A stretch of 64,000 nucleotides of DNA from Pseudomonas sp. C2B4 (GTDB lineage Bacteria; Pseudomonadota; Gammaproteobacteria; Pseudomonadales; Pseudomonadaceae): the NCBI RefSeq assembly GCF_013359695.1, contig NZ_JABFMU010000008.1, positions 72,860 through 136,859 of the forward strand. Reading direction: 5' to 3'. Under the pieces are notes generated by a model, which made no database searches, was not told the origin of the DNA, and saw only the letters and a list, made by a program, of their open reading frames with translations. Made by a program: the position numbers and the translations under genes. Shown here piece by piece: positions 1 to 8,340 of the stretch (positions within the stretch are counted from its first letter, which is position 1; the number at the start of each line of letters is the position of its first letter).

Positions 1-1
1 T

Positions 2-199
2 ACCCAAAAACACCTCGACGCCATCGAGCGCGCCATCGCACGCGGTGAAAAAACCGTGCGCTACAGCGACCGCACGGTGGAGTACCGCACCGTCGACGAA
101 CTGCTCCGCGCTCGCGAAGAGATCCGCAGTTCGCTGATCAGCACGGCCAACCCCCGTTCGCGGGTTGTGCGGCTTAGTCATGGAGGCAAGGGAATCTGA
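2..199 (+). CDS. Head-tail joining protein gpW (5' truncated by window)
   Basis: The reading frame is open from the window edge and gives 65 residues ending in GGKGI. Its pattern, an N-terminal helix with AIERAIARGEK, then a two-stranded segment (VRYSDRTVEYRTVDEL) and a charged helix, fits the lambda gpW family (about 68 residues), which closes the head vertex after DNA packaging. The stop TGA overlaps the portal start as TGATG at 197-201, which implies translational coupling. Its place directly before the portal matches lambda order (A-W-B). Only the first few residues are missing. Confidence 0.8.
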   Translation, partial: TQKHLDAIERAIARGEKTVRYSDRTVEYRTVDELLRAREEIRSSLISTANPRSRVVRLSHGGKGI

Positions 200-1683
200 T
201 GGCTCGACACTTTCCAGCGCTGTCTCGTAGTGGATTCCTGTTGCCATCGAACATCAAGGCCAGCTACGAAGGCGCCGGGGAGGGCCGCCGCTCGGCCAGT
301 TGGGATGCCACCGACAATGGCATCAACAGCATCAATACCCCGGCGCTGCGTAACCTGCGTGCCCGTTCGCGGGCAGCAGTGCGCAATGACCCGTACGCGG
401 CCAACGCCATCAACAAGCGCGTCAGTAACCTGATCGGTACCGGCATCACACCGCGCCCGAAGATCAAGGACGAAGAGCTGCGCAACCTGTTTCAGGAGTT
501 CTGGGGAGACTGGGTCGATGAGTCGGACGCCGACGGCCTCTGCGACTTCTACGGCCAGCAGGCGCTGGTGGCGCGCACGGTCGAAACGGCCGGTGAATGT
601 TTTGTCCGGTTGCGTCCGCGTGGTCTGGATGAAGGTCTGGTGGTACCGCTGCAGCTGCAGACCCTGGCACCCGAGTTCGTCCCGCACGACAAGTTCGAGG
701 CCACCCGCGACGGCAACATCATCCGCGCCGGGATCGAGTTCAACCCGGCCGGCAAACGCGTGGCTTACTGGATGTACCGCTCGCACCCGCGAGATGCATC
801 GTCGCTCAACAACGGCTACAACCAACTGGTTCGAGTACCGGCCAGCCAGGTGCTGCACATCTTCGAGCCGCTGGAGCCGGGTCAGTTACGCGGCGTGCCA
901 CGCATGTCGCCCGTGCTCAAACGACTGCGCAGCCTGGACAACTACGACGACGCGGTGTTGTTCCGGCAGGAGGTCTCCAACCTGTTCGCCGGCTTCATCA
1001 AACGGCCGTCACAGGACATGGGACAGCTACCGCGTGACCCAGTCACCGGCCAGTTGATCACCACCGACCGTGACGGCTTCACCCCCATGGTCGCCCTGGA
1101 GCCGGGCACCATGCAGGAGCTGGGCGCTGGCGAAGAGGTCGAGTTCTCCAAACCACCGGATGCCGGCAATAACTACCCGGATTTCATGCGTCAGCAACTG
1201 ATGGCCGCAGCGGCGGGTACCGACACGCCGTACGAAATCCTCACCGGCGACATGAAAGGCATCAACGACCGGGCGCTTCGTGTAGTGCTCAACGAGTTCC
1301 GGCGCCGTCTGGAACAACTGCAATTCAATGTCTACGTCCACCAGCTGTGCCGGCCAGTTCGGGCGGCCTGGTTGGACATGGCGGTCTTGGCCGGGGTGAT
1401 TGAGCTACCGGACTACGCCAAGCGCCGCCGCGAGTTTCTGCGCACGCGCTGGGTGCCGCAAGGCTGGGCCTACATCCAGCCAGTGCAGGACGTGCAAGCC
1501 CGCATGCTTGAGGTCAACGCCGGGTTCGGCTCGCGCAGTGAGATGTGCTTGCGCACCGGCTATGACGCCGAAACAGTCGACGCAGAAAACGCCGCCGACG
1601 CCCAACGTGCCCGCGACTTGGGCCTCAATTACCGAACGCTCGTTGAGATGGACACCCATCCCGACGATCAGGAGAAACCATGA
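199..1683 (+). CDS. Phage portal protein (lambda gpB family)
   Basis: At 494 residues this is the usual size for lambda-type portals, which form the dodecameric DNA-entry ring of the capsid. The N-terminal ARNLRARSR/YAANAINKRVSN region and the central segment on dispersed contacts and FEPLEPGQLRGVPRMSPVLKRL are typical of the family. The C-terminal third carries the wing/clip sequence with LNEFRRRLEQLQFNVYVHQL. The start codon overlaps the gpW stop and the 3' end overlaps the protease start (ATGA at 1680-1683), so W, portal and protease form one coupled translation unit. The gene appears intact. Confidence 0.92.
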   Translation: MARHFPALSRSGFLLPSNIKASYEGAGEGRRSASWDATDNGINSINTPALRNLRARSRAAVRNDPYAANAINKRVSNLIGTGITPRPKIKDEELRNLFQEFWGDWVDESDADGLCDFYGQQALVARTVETAGECFVRLRPRGLDEGLVVPLQLQTLAPEFVPHDKFEATRDGNIIRAGIEFNPAGKRVAYWMYRSHPRDASSLNNGYNQLVRVPASQVLHIFEPLEPGQLRGVPRMSPVLKRLRSLDNYDDAVLFRQEVSNLFAGFIKRPSQDMGQLPRDPVTGQLITTDRDGFTPMVALEPGTMQELGAGEEVEFSKPPDAGNNYPDFMRQQLMAAAAGTDTPYEILTGDMKGINDRALRVVLNEFRRRLEQLQFNVYVHQLCRPVRAAWLDMAVLAGVIELPDYAKRRREFLRTRWVPQGWAYIQPVQDVQARMLEVNAGFGSRSEMCLRTGYDAETVDAENAADAQRARDLGLNYRTLVEMDTHPDDQEKP

Positions 1684-2822
1684 ACCTGTTTTCCCCGCTG
1701 AAGATTTTCAACAAGCTGGACGGTCAACCGCCGATCCAGGACAAACACTGGTACAGCCTTAAGGCCAGCGGCGAAGCCGAGCAGCGGACTATCGAAGTCT
1801 ACGTCTACGGCGAGATCGGCACCTGGGGCATCACCGCCAATCAATTCGTGCGCGATCTCGCGGTGCTGGACGACGGCACCTCTCCGATTGTCGTGGCCTT
1901 CAACAGCATCGGCGGCGACCTGTTCGACGGTCTGGCGATCCACAACGCCTTGTCGCGTTTGGGCGAACGCTGCACCGGCCGCGTCGATGCCTTGGCCGCC
2001 AGTGCGGCGAGTGTCGCCGTGTGCGGTGCACACCGCGTGGTGGTCGCCGAAAACGCCATGTTGATGATCCACAACCCCTGGACCTACGCCTCGGGGGATG
2101 CAGAGGATCTGCGCAAGGTCGCCACCGCGTTGGATCAGGCGCTGGAAGTGATCATCGCGGCGTACAAGGCCAAGGCGCCCGACATCGACGAGGTCGAGCT
2201 GCGGCGCCTGGTCAATGCCGAAACCTGGCTCACTGCCCGCGAAGCCGTTGCCCTCGGTCTGGCGGACGAGGTGGGCGACGGCGTGCAGATCAAAGCCTGT
2301 CTGGGGCAGGGGGCGGTGATGCAGAAATACCAGCACACTCCCAAGGCGCTGCTCGATCAGCTCACCGAAACCGTGGAACCCACCGAGCCGGTGGTGGAGC
2401 AGCCAGATCTTACGGCTCCGGTGGTCGACTCGGCCAAGTTGGCGCTGCTGATTACCCAGTCCTGCAACCAAGCCGGCATCAGCGACCTGATCGAGCCGCT
2501 GATTGCCGCGACCAAACTGGCCGATGAGGCCACCGTCCAGGCAGCACTGACTCAGGCCAAAGCGATCCGCGATCTATGCGTGGCAGCGCGTTTGCCGGAA
2601 TGTGCAGTGGAGTATGTGCGGGCGGGGCTAGATACCAGCGCTGCACGTGCACGGCTGTTCGACAAGTTGGTCGGCAGCGGCGGGGGCTTCGAGATCGATA
2701 ACAGCCTGCCACAAAACGAAGACCCGGCACTGGCCGTGAAAGCCAAGCAACCCGATCCGTCCTCGATCTGGGCGGCCCGTCAGGCCGCGCAATCTCAAAC
2801 CTCGAAAGGAGCAAGACCATGA
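1680..2822 (+). CDS. ClpP-like (S49-type) head maturation protease / scaffold
   Basis: The N-terminal half (about residues 35-205) is a ClpP/SppA-fold serine protease. FNSIGGDLFDG (residues 74-84) forms the oxyanion region, DALAASAAS contains the likely nucleophile Ser108, and MIHNPW supplies His131. The C-terminal half is charged and low in conserved sequence, as expected where the protease is fused to or overlaps a scaffold (lambda gpC/Nu3 style). The enzyme would process capsid components during prohead assembly. It overlaps the portal by four bases and the decoration gene by four bases. The separation of protease and scaffold functions is inferred from family architecture. Confidence 0.88.
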   Translation: MNLFSPLKIFNKLDGQPPIQDKHWYSLKASGEAEQRTIEVYVYGEIGTWGITANQFVRDLAVLDDGTSPIVVAFNSIGGDLFDGLAIHNALSRLGERCTGRVDALAASAASVAVCGAHRVVVAENAMLMIHNPWTYASGDAEDLRKVATALDQALEVIIAAYKAKAPDIDEVELRRLVNAETWLTAREAVALGLADEVGDGVQIKACLGQGAVMQKYQHTPKALLDQLTETVEPTEPVVEQPDLTAPVVDSAKLALLITQSCNQAGISDLIEPLIAATKLADEATVQAALTQAKAIRDLCVAARLPECAVEYVRAGLDTSAARARLFDKLVGSGGGFEIDNSLPQNEDPALAVKAKQPDPSSIWAARQAAQSQTSKGARP

Positions 2823-3163
2823 CCTTCAAACTGGAGCCGATGCATGCGGGTGAGTTCCTGCTGTCCGAGGGCGCCGGCAACATTTCACGGGAGGCGATCA
2901 ACGTCGCCGCCGGCCCCGCACTGGAGCCAGGACAGATTCTCGGTCTGGTCACCACCACCGGTGAATTTGCCCCGTACGCCCCAACCGCCGAAGACGGCAC
3001 GGAGAATGCCATCGCGATTCTGTACGGGCCGCTCGGTGAGTCGGACGTGGTGCGTCGCGGCCGCGCCGTGGTGCGGCTGGCCGAGGTCAGCGAAGCCCAC
3101 TTGACCGGTCTCGACCCGGCCGCCGAAAAGGCTCTGGCCACGCATTTCCTGATCGTCCGCTAA
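2819..3163 (+). CDS. Head decoration protein (lambda gpD family)
   Basis: A 114-residue protein that fits the trimeric decoration/stabilisation proteins bound to expanded capsids (lambda gpD about 110 residues). The HAGEFLLSEGAGNISREA start and the PGQILGLVTTTGEFAPYAP segment are typical of this family, as is the central GTENAIAILYG stretch. It begins on an ATGA overlap with the protease gene and is followed by a hairpin/T-tract before the capsid gene, so capsid output may be set separately. It looks intact. Confidence 0.87.
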   Translation: MTFKLEPMHAGEFLLSEGAGNISREAINVAAGPALEPGQILGLVTTTGEFAPYAPTAEDGTENAIAILYGPLGESDVVRRGRAVVRLAEVSEAHLTGLDPAAEKALATHFLIVR

Positions 3164-3184
3164 GTCGTTCATCCCCGTTTATGC

Positions 3185-3218
3185 ATCCCGCCGCGTGCGG
3201 GATTTTTCGTTTCTGGAG
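3185..3218 (+). terminator. Hairpin, T-tract and CTGGAG linker before capsid gene
   Basis: ATCCCGC (3185-3191) pairs with GCGGGAT (3197-3203) around a 5-nt loop. A T-run (3203-3207) and the Shine-Dalgarno core CTGGAG (3213-3218) follow, eight bases before the capsid ATG. It looks like a short attenuator joined to a ribosome binding site. The same layout recurs at 6273, 10369 and 16151. Confidence 0.6.
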
Positions 3219-3225
3219 AGTACCC

Positions 3226-4221
3226 ATGGCCGATATCGCCATTTTTGAAGACGACGCCTTCAGCGTCCCCACATTGACCGCCGCGATCAATGAACAGGAA
3301 TACCTGCCGGGGCGCATCAGTGGCCTTGGCCTGTTCCGCGAGGAGGGCATCACCACCCTGACCGTGCAGATCGAGAAGGATGGTGACACGCTCGCGTTGG
3401 TGCCCGCCGGTGAGCGCGGTACCTCGGGGCTGGTGGTCGGTGGTAGCAGACGTAACCTGATCCCTTTCAACACCGTGCACCTGCCGCAACGTTTCACCAT
3501 CAAGGCCGACGAGATTCAGGGCATTCGCGCCTTCGGTACGCGAACCGAACTGCAGTCGGTGCAGGATGTGGTCAACAAGCGCTTGGCCAAGGCGCGGCGC
3601 CAGTTGGACGCTACTCACGAATTTCAGCGTATGGGTGCGTTGAATGGCCAGGTTCTGGATGCCGACGGCTCGACCGTGCTGCTGGACATCTACAAATCCT
3701 TTGGTGTGAGCCGCCAGAAAATGTCCATGGGCCTGAACAATTCCGAAACCGAAGTGCGTGTGAGTGCCGGTGAAGCGTTGGACATGCAGGCGGACGCCTT
3801 GGGCAGTGTGACCAGTTCCGGCTCCCGCGCCTTCTGCGGCAAGAACTTCTGGAACAAGTTGGTCTCCCACAAGTCGGTCAAGGAGACCTACCTCAACAGC
3901 CAGCAGGCGGCTGCGCTGCGTGGTGATGCTCGTGAGAGTTTCGAGTTCGGCGGTATTGTCTGGGAGCGCTACCGTGGCAAGGTGGCGGGTGTGTTGTTCG
4001 TGCATGACGACAAGGCGCTGCTGATTCCCGAGGGTGTGCCGGAGCTGTACATCTCGACTTTCGCGCCGGCGGACTACATGGAAACGGTCAACACCGAGGG
4101 CCTGCCGTACTACAGCAAAATCGAACCAATGCCATTCAACAAGGGCGTGTTCGGTGAAGCCCAGTCCAACCCGCTGCACCTGTGCACGCGACCACGGGCG
4201 CAGATTCTGTTGGAGCTCTGA
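3226..4221 (+). CDS. Major capsid protein (lambda gpE family)
   Basis: The 331-residue product matches lambda-type HK97-fold major capsid proteins in length and pattern. It has an N-terminal SVPTLTAAINEQEYLPGRI segment, the central GTRTELQSVQDVVNKRLAKARR helix and a C-terminal PYYSKIEPMPFNKGVFGEAQS strand before the end. The ATG at 3226 is preferred over an in-frame ATG at 3181 because a CTGGAG ribosome site lies just upstream and 3181 sits inside the linker hairpin region. The next gene starts two bases after the stop. Confidence 0.92.
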   Translation: MADIAIFEDDAFSVPTLTAAINEQEYLPGRISGLGLFREEGITTLTVQIEKDGDTLALVPAGERGTSGLVVGGSRRNLIPFNTVHLPQRFTIKADEIQGIRAFGTRTELQSVQDVVNKRLAKARRQLDATHEFQRMGALNGQVLDADGSTVLLDIYKSFGVSRQKMSMGLNNSETEVRVSAGEALDMQADALGSVTSSGSRAFCGKNFWNKLVSHKSVKETYLNSQQAAALRGDARESFEFGGIVWERYRGKVAGVLFVHDDKALLIPEGVPELYISTFAPADYMETVNTEGLPYYSKIEPMPFNKGVFGEAQSNPLHLCTRPRAQILLEL

Positions 4222-4223
4222 TC

Positions 4224-4538
4224 ATGAGCTTCCGGGATCTGATCAGCGAAGTCGATGACACGGTGTTCGATGTCCTGGGCGACTCTGCCTTGATCGAAGG
4301 CCGCGAAGTATTGGGGATGTTCTCGGCACCTTGGCTGCAGCCCAAGCTTGGGCGTATCACCACCGCTTTGCGTGAGCCGCACCTGGTCATCCGGGTGGCG
4401 GATAACGCGGGGGTGGAGACTCGCCAAAAGATGGTCATCGACTTGCCGGAGGAAGACGGCGGCGGCAATTACACCATTGCGAGCATTGAGCCGGGCGGTG
4501 ATGGGTTGGTTGCCCTGGTACTGAGGAAAGCACCATGA
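4224..4538 (+). CDS. Head-tail joining protein (FII-like)
   Basis: A 104-residue product starting MSFRDLISEVDDTVFDVLGD. Size, position right after the capsid gene and the beta-rich C-terminal half with a GDGLVALVLRK ending fit the lambda gpFII-type or Mu-like head-tail connector proteins that finish the head before tail docking. The ATG at 4224 is chosen over an upstream in-frame ATG that lies within the capsid gene. Its stop overlaps the next gene (ATGA at 4535-4538). The family assignment rests mostly on synteny and size. Confidence 0.7.
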   Translation: MSFRDLISEVDDTVFDVLGDSALIEGREVLGMFSAPWLQPKLGRITTALREPHLVIRVADNAGVETRQKMVIDLPEEDGGGNYTIASIEPGGDGLVALVLRKAP

Positions 4539-5197
4539 GTGTCGGCAGTTATCACAAGCAGACATCCAACACGGGGCTGATCACGCTCCAGGCCAATCCA
4601 CAGCAAATTGCCCAGTTTGAAGAGTTTGCGGCGTTGACCCCCAAGGCCATTGCCGTTGCCCAGCGGCGTGCAATCAACAAGACGTTGCGCTGGCTTCGCA
4701 CTCACGTTGCCCGGTCGGTTGCCCAGCAGGAGCGTATTGCTGTCGCCGCGGTGCGGCAGCGTCTGTGGGCCTATCCGGTGGGAAGCAACGGGCAAGGCAG
4801 GCTGTGGTTCGGTCTTGACCCAATCTCGGCCAGCCGCGTAGGCCGACCGAGGCAGACTCGCGCTGGCGTCTCGGTAGCGGGTCGACGATATGTAGGCGCG
4901 TTCTTCAAGGCCGTCTATGGCAGCCAGCCCGACATCTGGATTCGGACGGCTAGCAAACATTTCAAGGAGAGCGATTACCCGGCCAGCGATGTGTCGGGAG
5001 GCGGCGGAGCCAGCTCGGGGTGGATCGCCGAAAACGGCAGTCGCTTCCCGCTGGCCAAGGCCATGATCTCGTTGGAGGACGTCAAACCGCACTTCGAGTC
5101 CTGGACCAATCGGGCCCACCAGCGCTTGCTGGAGGTCATGCGGCAAGAGCTCAAATTCGAGCTACAGAAACTATTGGGGAAAATTGGCAATGGATGA
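4535..5197 (+). CDS. Minor tail protein Z-like / tail completion protein
   Basis: A 220-residue protein. The segment ALTPKAIAVAQRRAINKT followed by a basic helix (LRWLRTHVARSVAQQE) is typical of the gpZ/minor-tail group, and so is the RRYVGAFFKAVYGSQPDIWIRT region. These proteins act at the head-tail interface or in terminating tail growth. The gene overlaps both neighbours, so it belongs to the connector operon. Intact and of normal length. Confidence 0.75.
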   Translation: MSVGSYHKQTSNTGLITLQANPQQIAQFEEFAALTPKAIAVAQRRAINKTLRWLRTHVARSVAQQERIAVAAVRQRLWAYPVGSNGQGRLWFGLDPISASRVGRPRQTRAGVSVAGRRYVGAFFKAVYGSQPDIWIRTASKHFKESDYPASDVSGGGGASSGWIAENGSRFPLAKAMISLEDVKPHFESWTNRAHQRLLEVMRQELKFELQKLLGKIGNG

Positions 5198-5702
5198 CGA
5201 ACCAATTCCTCTCGATCAGGTGTATGCCGCCATTGAGCAGTGTATCGCCCGGACCGTCCCGGCTCTTGCGTTCGTTGGCACCATGCCGGACAGGCTTGAC
5301 CATGTGGCCCTACCTGCCGTGGTGATCGAGTTGGTCGAATGGGAGCCCGGCCCAGATCCGGGCACAGGTGAGGTTGGCGTCGAGGCGCGTTTTGAGGCTC
5401 GGGTGATTGTTGCCGGGGAAGAAGAAAACAGCCTGCGCATCGCGGCGTTCACCGCAGCCCAGCTGACAGTGTTGCTGCGCATGCAGACGTGGGGGCTGGC
5501 CATCGAACAAGCCCAGTTTGTCCGCGCCGCTCAGGACTGGACTCGGCCTGAGCTGGATGGGTATGCGGTCTGGGTGGTGGAGTGGACGCAGGTTATCTAC
5601 CTCGGAGAGGAAGAGTGGCCATGGCCTGACCAGCCACCCGGCACCCTGGTACTTGCCGTGGGGCCGGATGGTGAACAGGTTCGCCCGGAGGAACTGGAAT
5701 GA
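5190..5702 (+). CDS. Gp37-like tail terminator/completion protein
   Basis: A 170-residue acidic product beginning MDDEPIPLDQVYAAIEQC. It lies between the Z-like protein and baseplate spike gpV, where Mu-like phages carry the gp37/DUF1834-type protein that caps the tail tube. ATG 5190 is selected because GGGGA at 5176-5180 is spaced correctly; a TTG lies two codons upstream. The first 8 bases overlap the previous gene and the stop overlaps the spike gene. Function is inferred from position and size; no catalytic motif is visible. Confidence 0.6.
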   Translation: MDDEPIPLDQVYAAIEQCIARTVPALAFVGTMPDRLDHVALPAVVIELVEWEPGPDPGTGEVGVEARFEARVIVAGEEENSLRIAAFTAAQLTVLLRMQTWGLAIEQAQFVRAAQDWTRPELDGYAVWVVEWTQVIYLGEEEWPWPDQPPGTLVLAVGPDGEQVRPEELE

Positions 5703-6259
5703 GCCAGGTCAGCGCGCAGCACGACCGCATGCTGGCCGGGTTGATCATTCCTTGTCGGGTGGTCGGCGTGGATCTGGCGACCGCCATGGTGCGGGTGTCC
5801 GACGGCGGCGATTGGACCAGCGCCTGGGTCCGTTGGCACAGCCAGGCAGCCGGTAAGGCTCGCCACTGGCGGGCGCCGAGTCTGGGTGAGCAGGGGGCCT
5901 TGATCAGCCCGAGCGGGGAGCCCGCACAGGGCACGTTTGTACCGGGGCTGTACGGCAATGCCGGTGCCCAACCGGATAACCGCGATCACGTTGAGGTCTG
6001 GCGTTTCGATGATGGCGGTTCGCTGGTCTACGACTGGGAAGCCAACACCTACACCATCACGCTGCCGACCGGACAAGTGCTGGTCAAGGTGGCCGGTTCG
6101 ACGTTCTCCGTTACGGATAACGCGATCTCAGGCGAGTCACCGGCCATTAACTTTAAAGGGCCGGTGAGCATCGACGGTCCGTTGCATGTCACGCAGAACA
6201 TCACGAGTGACGGCTCGATCATCGACGTCGGCGGCAACAGCAACCATCACACGCATTAA
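5699..6259 (+). CDS. Baseplate assembly protein V (tail spike)
   Basis: At 186 residues this matches P2 gpV-type central spikes. The N-terminal OB-like domain (IPCRVVGVDLATAMVRVSD) is followed by a gp5-like core (LGEQGALISPSGE, FVPGLYGN) and a repetitive beta-helix. The C-terminus GGNSNHHTH keeps the His-x-His metal motif that holds the iron at the spike tip. The trimer punctures the outer membrane. The gene opens the baseplate block V-W-J-I, with one small extra gene inserted between V and W. Intact. Confidence 0.93.
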   Translation: MSQVSAQHDRMLAGLIIPCRVVGVDLATAMVRVSDGGDWTSAWVRWHSQAAGKARHWRAPSLGEQGALISPSGEPAQGTFVPGLYGNAGAQPDNRDHVEVWRFDDGGSLVYDWEANTYTITLPTGQVLVKVAGSTFSVTDNAISGESPAINFKGPVSIDGPLHVTQNITSDGSIIDVGGNSNHHTH

Positions 6260-6272
6260 CTTCAACCCTGAC

Positions 6273-6306
6273 AGCCCGCCCAGTGCGGGCTTTTTCATGC
6301 CTGGAG
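6273..6306 (+). terminator. Hairpin, T-tract and CTGGAG linker
   Basis: AGCCCGC (6273-6279) pairs with GCGGGCT (6285-6291) across a 5-nt loop, followed by five T and, after CATGC, CTGGAG at 6301-6306, seven bases before an ATG. Second copy of the layout seen at 3185. Confidence 0.6.
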
Positions 6307-6312
6307 TACGCC

Positions 6313-6519
6313 ATGGCTAACCCCAAAAAATCCCTCGAGGCACCTGATCCAGCGGGGCAGGTGATCTACCGCGACAACCGATACACCTCCCGAGTGTTGA
6401 TCCTGCCGCAGGACCGCCAACTGCCGGTGGCCCGTGGTCGTGTCTCGGTGTCGGGCGATGACGCCGAAGCGCTGCAATACCTCGATGCTCATCCGGACCT
6501 TAAGCCCCTGCTGGAGTAG
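6313..6519 (+). CDS. Small protein between gpV and gpW
   Basis: A 68-residue protein starting MANPKKSLEAPDPAGQVIYR. It has a CTGGAG ribosome site six bases before the ATG and sits in the middle of the baseplate block, six bases before gpW. No known fold is recognised; the sequence RVSVSGDDAEALQYLDAHPDLKPL suggests a small alpha/beta domain. Its conserved-looking context suggests a baseplate or tail assembly accessory role, but that is an inference from position alone. Confidence 0.65.
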   Translation: MANPKKSLEAPDPAGQVIYRDNRYTSRVLILPQDRQLPVARGRVSVSGDDAEALQYLDAHPDLKPLLE

Positions 6520-6525
6520 CCCACC

Positions 6526-6852
6526 ATGATCGGACTGGATCGCCGCACTGGTCAGCCCTTGACCGGCCAATCGCACCTGCGCCAGTCCATCGAGGACATT
6601 CTGAGCACGCCGCTGGGCAGCCGGCGGATGCGCCCGGAGTACGGCAGTCAGTTGCGCCGCTTTGTCGACCTGCCGGTGAACGAGGGGTGGAAAAGCGCGG
6701 TACAGGCCGAGGTAGCCAGATCTCTGCAACGTTGGGAGCCGCGTCTGAAATTGGAGCGAGTGCGGGTGGTGGCCATCGTCGGTGGCCAGGTCACTTTGCA
6801 ACTGAGCGGCGAGTACCTGGGCGACAGCGCAACATTTGAGGTAACCGCATGA
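6526..6852 (+). CDS. Baseplate assembly protein W
   Basis: A 108-residue gp25/gpW-type wedge protein. The motif LRQSIEDILSTPLGSRRMRP followed by GSQLRRFVDLP is highly typical of this lysozyme-like baseplate family, whose glutamate-arginine core links wedges to the sheath. The reading frame overlaps the start of gpJ by four bases (ATGA at 6849-6852). Normal length, no disruption. Confidence 0.93.
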   Translation: MIGLDRRTGQPLTGQSHLRQSIEDILSTPLGSRRMRPEYGSQLRRFVDLPVNEGWKSAVQAEVARSLQRWEPRLKLERVRVVAIVGGQVTLQLSGEYLGDSATFEVTA

Positions 6853-7730
6853 GTACCATCGAGCTGTCGGCGCTGCCCGCGCCGCAAGTGCTGGAGGACC
6901 TCGATTTTGAGGAAACCTATCAGGGCGAGCTGGTGACCTTTCGCCAGTTTATGGGCGACAACTGGACCGCCTTTTTGGAAAGCGATCCGGTGATCAAGCT
7001 GCTGCAGGTTGGCGCCTATCGGCGTTTGCAGAATCGGGCACGGGTCAACGACGCTGCCAAGGCGCTGTTGTTGGCCTATGCCAAGGGCAGTGATCTCGAT
7101 CAGCTCGCCGGCAATGTCCGGCTCAAGCGCCTGGTGATTCAGGTCGAGGATCTAACGGCGGTACCGCCGGTGCCGGCTGTGTTGGAGGAAGACGACGCCC
7201 TGCGCGAGCGCATCCAGTTGGTTTATGAGGGATTGACCACGGCCGGCCCTCGCAACAGCTACATCCTGCATGCACGCAATGCCTCGGGCCTGGTCGCCGA
7301 TGCCACGGCCGAAAGCCCGGCGCCGGCGGAGGTGGAGGTGACGGTGCTCGGCCTGGACGGCGACGGTACCGTCACCCCGGAGTTGCTGGAAACGGTTCGG
7401 CTCAAACTCAGTGACGACGATGTGCGACCGGTGGGGGATCGCTTGACCGTGCAGGGTGCGGAGATTCTGCCGTTCCGGATCGATGCGATGGTGTACATGG
7501 CCGGTAACGGACCGGAAACCGAGGCCGTGTTGACGGAGTGTAAGCGTCGCTTGCAGGCCTGGGTGAACCCCCGGCGCCGCTTGGGCGTCGAGATAGCCCG
7601 CTCTGCGGTGGACGCCCAGTTGCATATCGGTGGCATCAGCCGCGTTGAACTCAATGACTGGGTCGACATTCGGCCGAGCAAGTCTCAGGCGGCCTGGTGC
7701 GAAAGCATCACCGTGACGCGGGGGAACTGA
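6849..7730 (+). CDS. Baseplate assembly protein J
   Basis: A 293-residue protein of the P2 gpJ family, which forms the inner baseplate wedge together with W and I. Recognisable parts are the N-terminal LPAPQVLEDLDFEETYQ, the GSDLDQLAGNVRLKRLV segment and the central ALRERIQLVYEGLTTAGPRNSY region. The gene overlaps W by four bases and is followed one base later by gpI. Intact. Confidence 0.93.
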   Translation: MSTIELSALPAPQVLEDLDFEETYQGELVTFRQFMGDNWTAFLESDPVIKLLQVGAYRRLQNRARVNDAAKALLLAYAKGSDLDQLAGNVRLKRLVIQVEDLTAVPPVPAVLEEDDALRERIQLVYEGLTTAGPRNSYILHARNASGLVADATAESPAPAEVEVTVLGLDGDGTVTPELLETVRLKLSDDDVRPVGDRLTVQGAEILPFRIDAMVYMAGNGPETEAVLTECKRRLQAWVNPRRRLGVEIARSAVDAQLHIGGISRVELNDWVDIRPSKSQAAWCESITVTRGN

Positions 7731-7731
7731 C

Positions 7732-8340
7732 ATGAACAGTCTGCTCCCGCTCAACAGCACCCAGCTCGAACGGGCTATTGAAGCGGCCGATGTCGAGATC
7801 CTCGATGTGCCGTTGCGCACCCTGTACAACCCCGACACCTGTCCGGCGCACCTTCTGTATCACCTGGCGTGGGCCTGGTCGGTGGATCGCTGGGATGACA
7901 CCTGGTCGGAGCCGGTCAAGCGCTCGGTGATTCGCTCGGCGTTCTTCGTGCATGCCCACAAGGGCACCATCGGAGCGTTGCGTCGGGTGGTCGAACCGCT
8001 GGGCTACCTGATTGATGTGCTGGAGTGGTGGCAGGCCATCCCGGCGGGTGTGCCAGGCACCTTCGCCCTGAAGGTCGGCGTACTGGATACCGGCATCACC
8101 GAGGAAATGTATCAGGAGCTGGAACGCCTGATCGACGACGCCAAACCTGTCAGCCGCCATTTGACCGGGCTGGCGATCAGCCTGGAAACCCAAGGCGCTT
8201 TGAACATCGCGGTATCCCTCTACGAAGGCGACGAAATCGACGTGTACCCGCCGGTGATGCGTGACATCGAAGTCACCGGGAGCTTCGGCGTGGTCGGCCG
8301 CGAACACTCCATAGACACCCTGGACGTTTATTATGATTGA
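7732..8340 (+). CDS. Tail protein I (baseplate)
   Basis: The 202-residue product fits the P2 gpI family. The sequence has the typical CPAHLLYHLAWAWSVDRWDD motif and a following RSAFFVHAHKGTIGALRRVVEPLG stretch. GpI joins gpJ at the outer baseplate and helps anchor fibres. The stop overlaps the fibre gene start by eight bases. Nothing unusual is seen. Confidence 0.93.
   Translation: MNSLLPLNSTQLERAIEAADVEILDVPLRTLYNPDTCPAHLLYHLAWAWSVDRWDDTWSEPVKRSVIRSAFFVHAHKGTIGALRRVVEPLGYLIDVLEWWQAIPAGVPGTFALKVGVLDTGITEEMYQELERLIDDAKPVSRHLTGLAISLETQGALNIAVSLYEGDEIDVYPPVMRDIEVTGSFGVVGREHSIDTLDVYYD

Noticed and set aside
178-858. Long reverse-strand frames opposite portal and other late genes
   Set aside because: They are shadows caused by high GC at third codon positions; none shows a domain or start signal.
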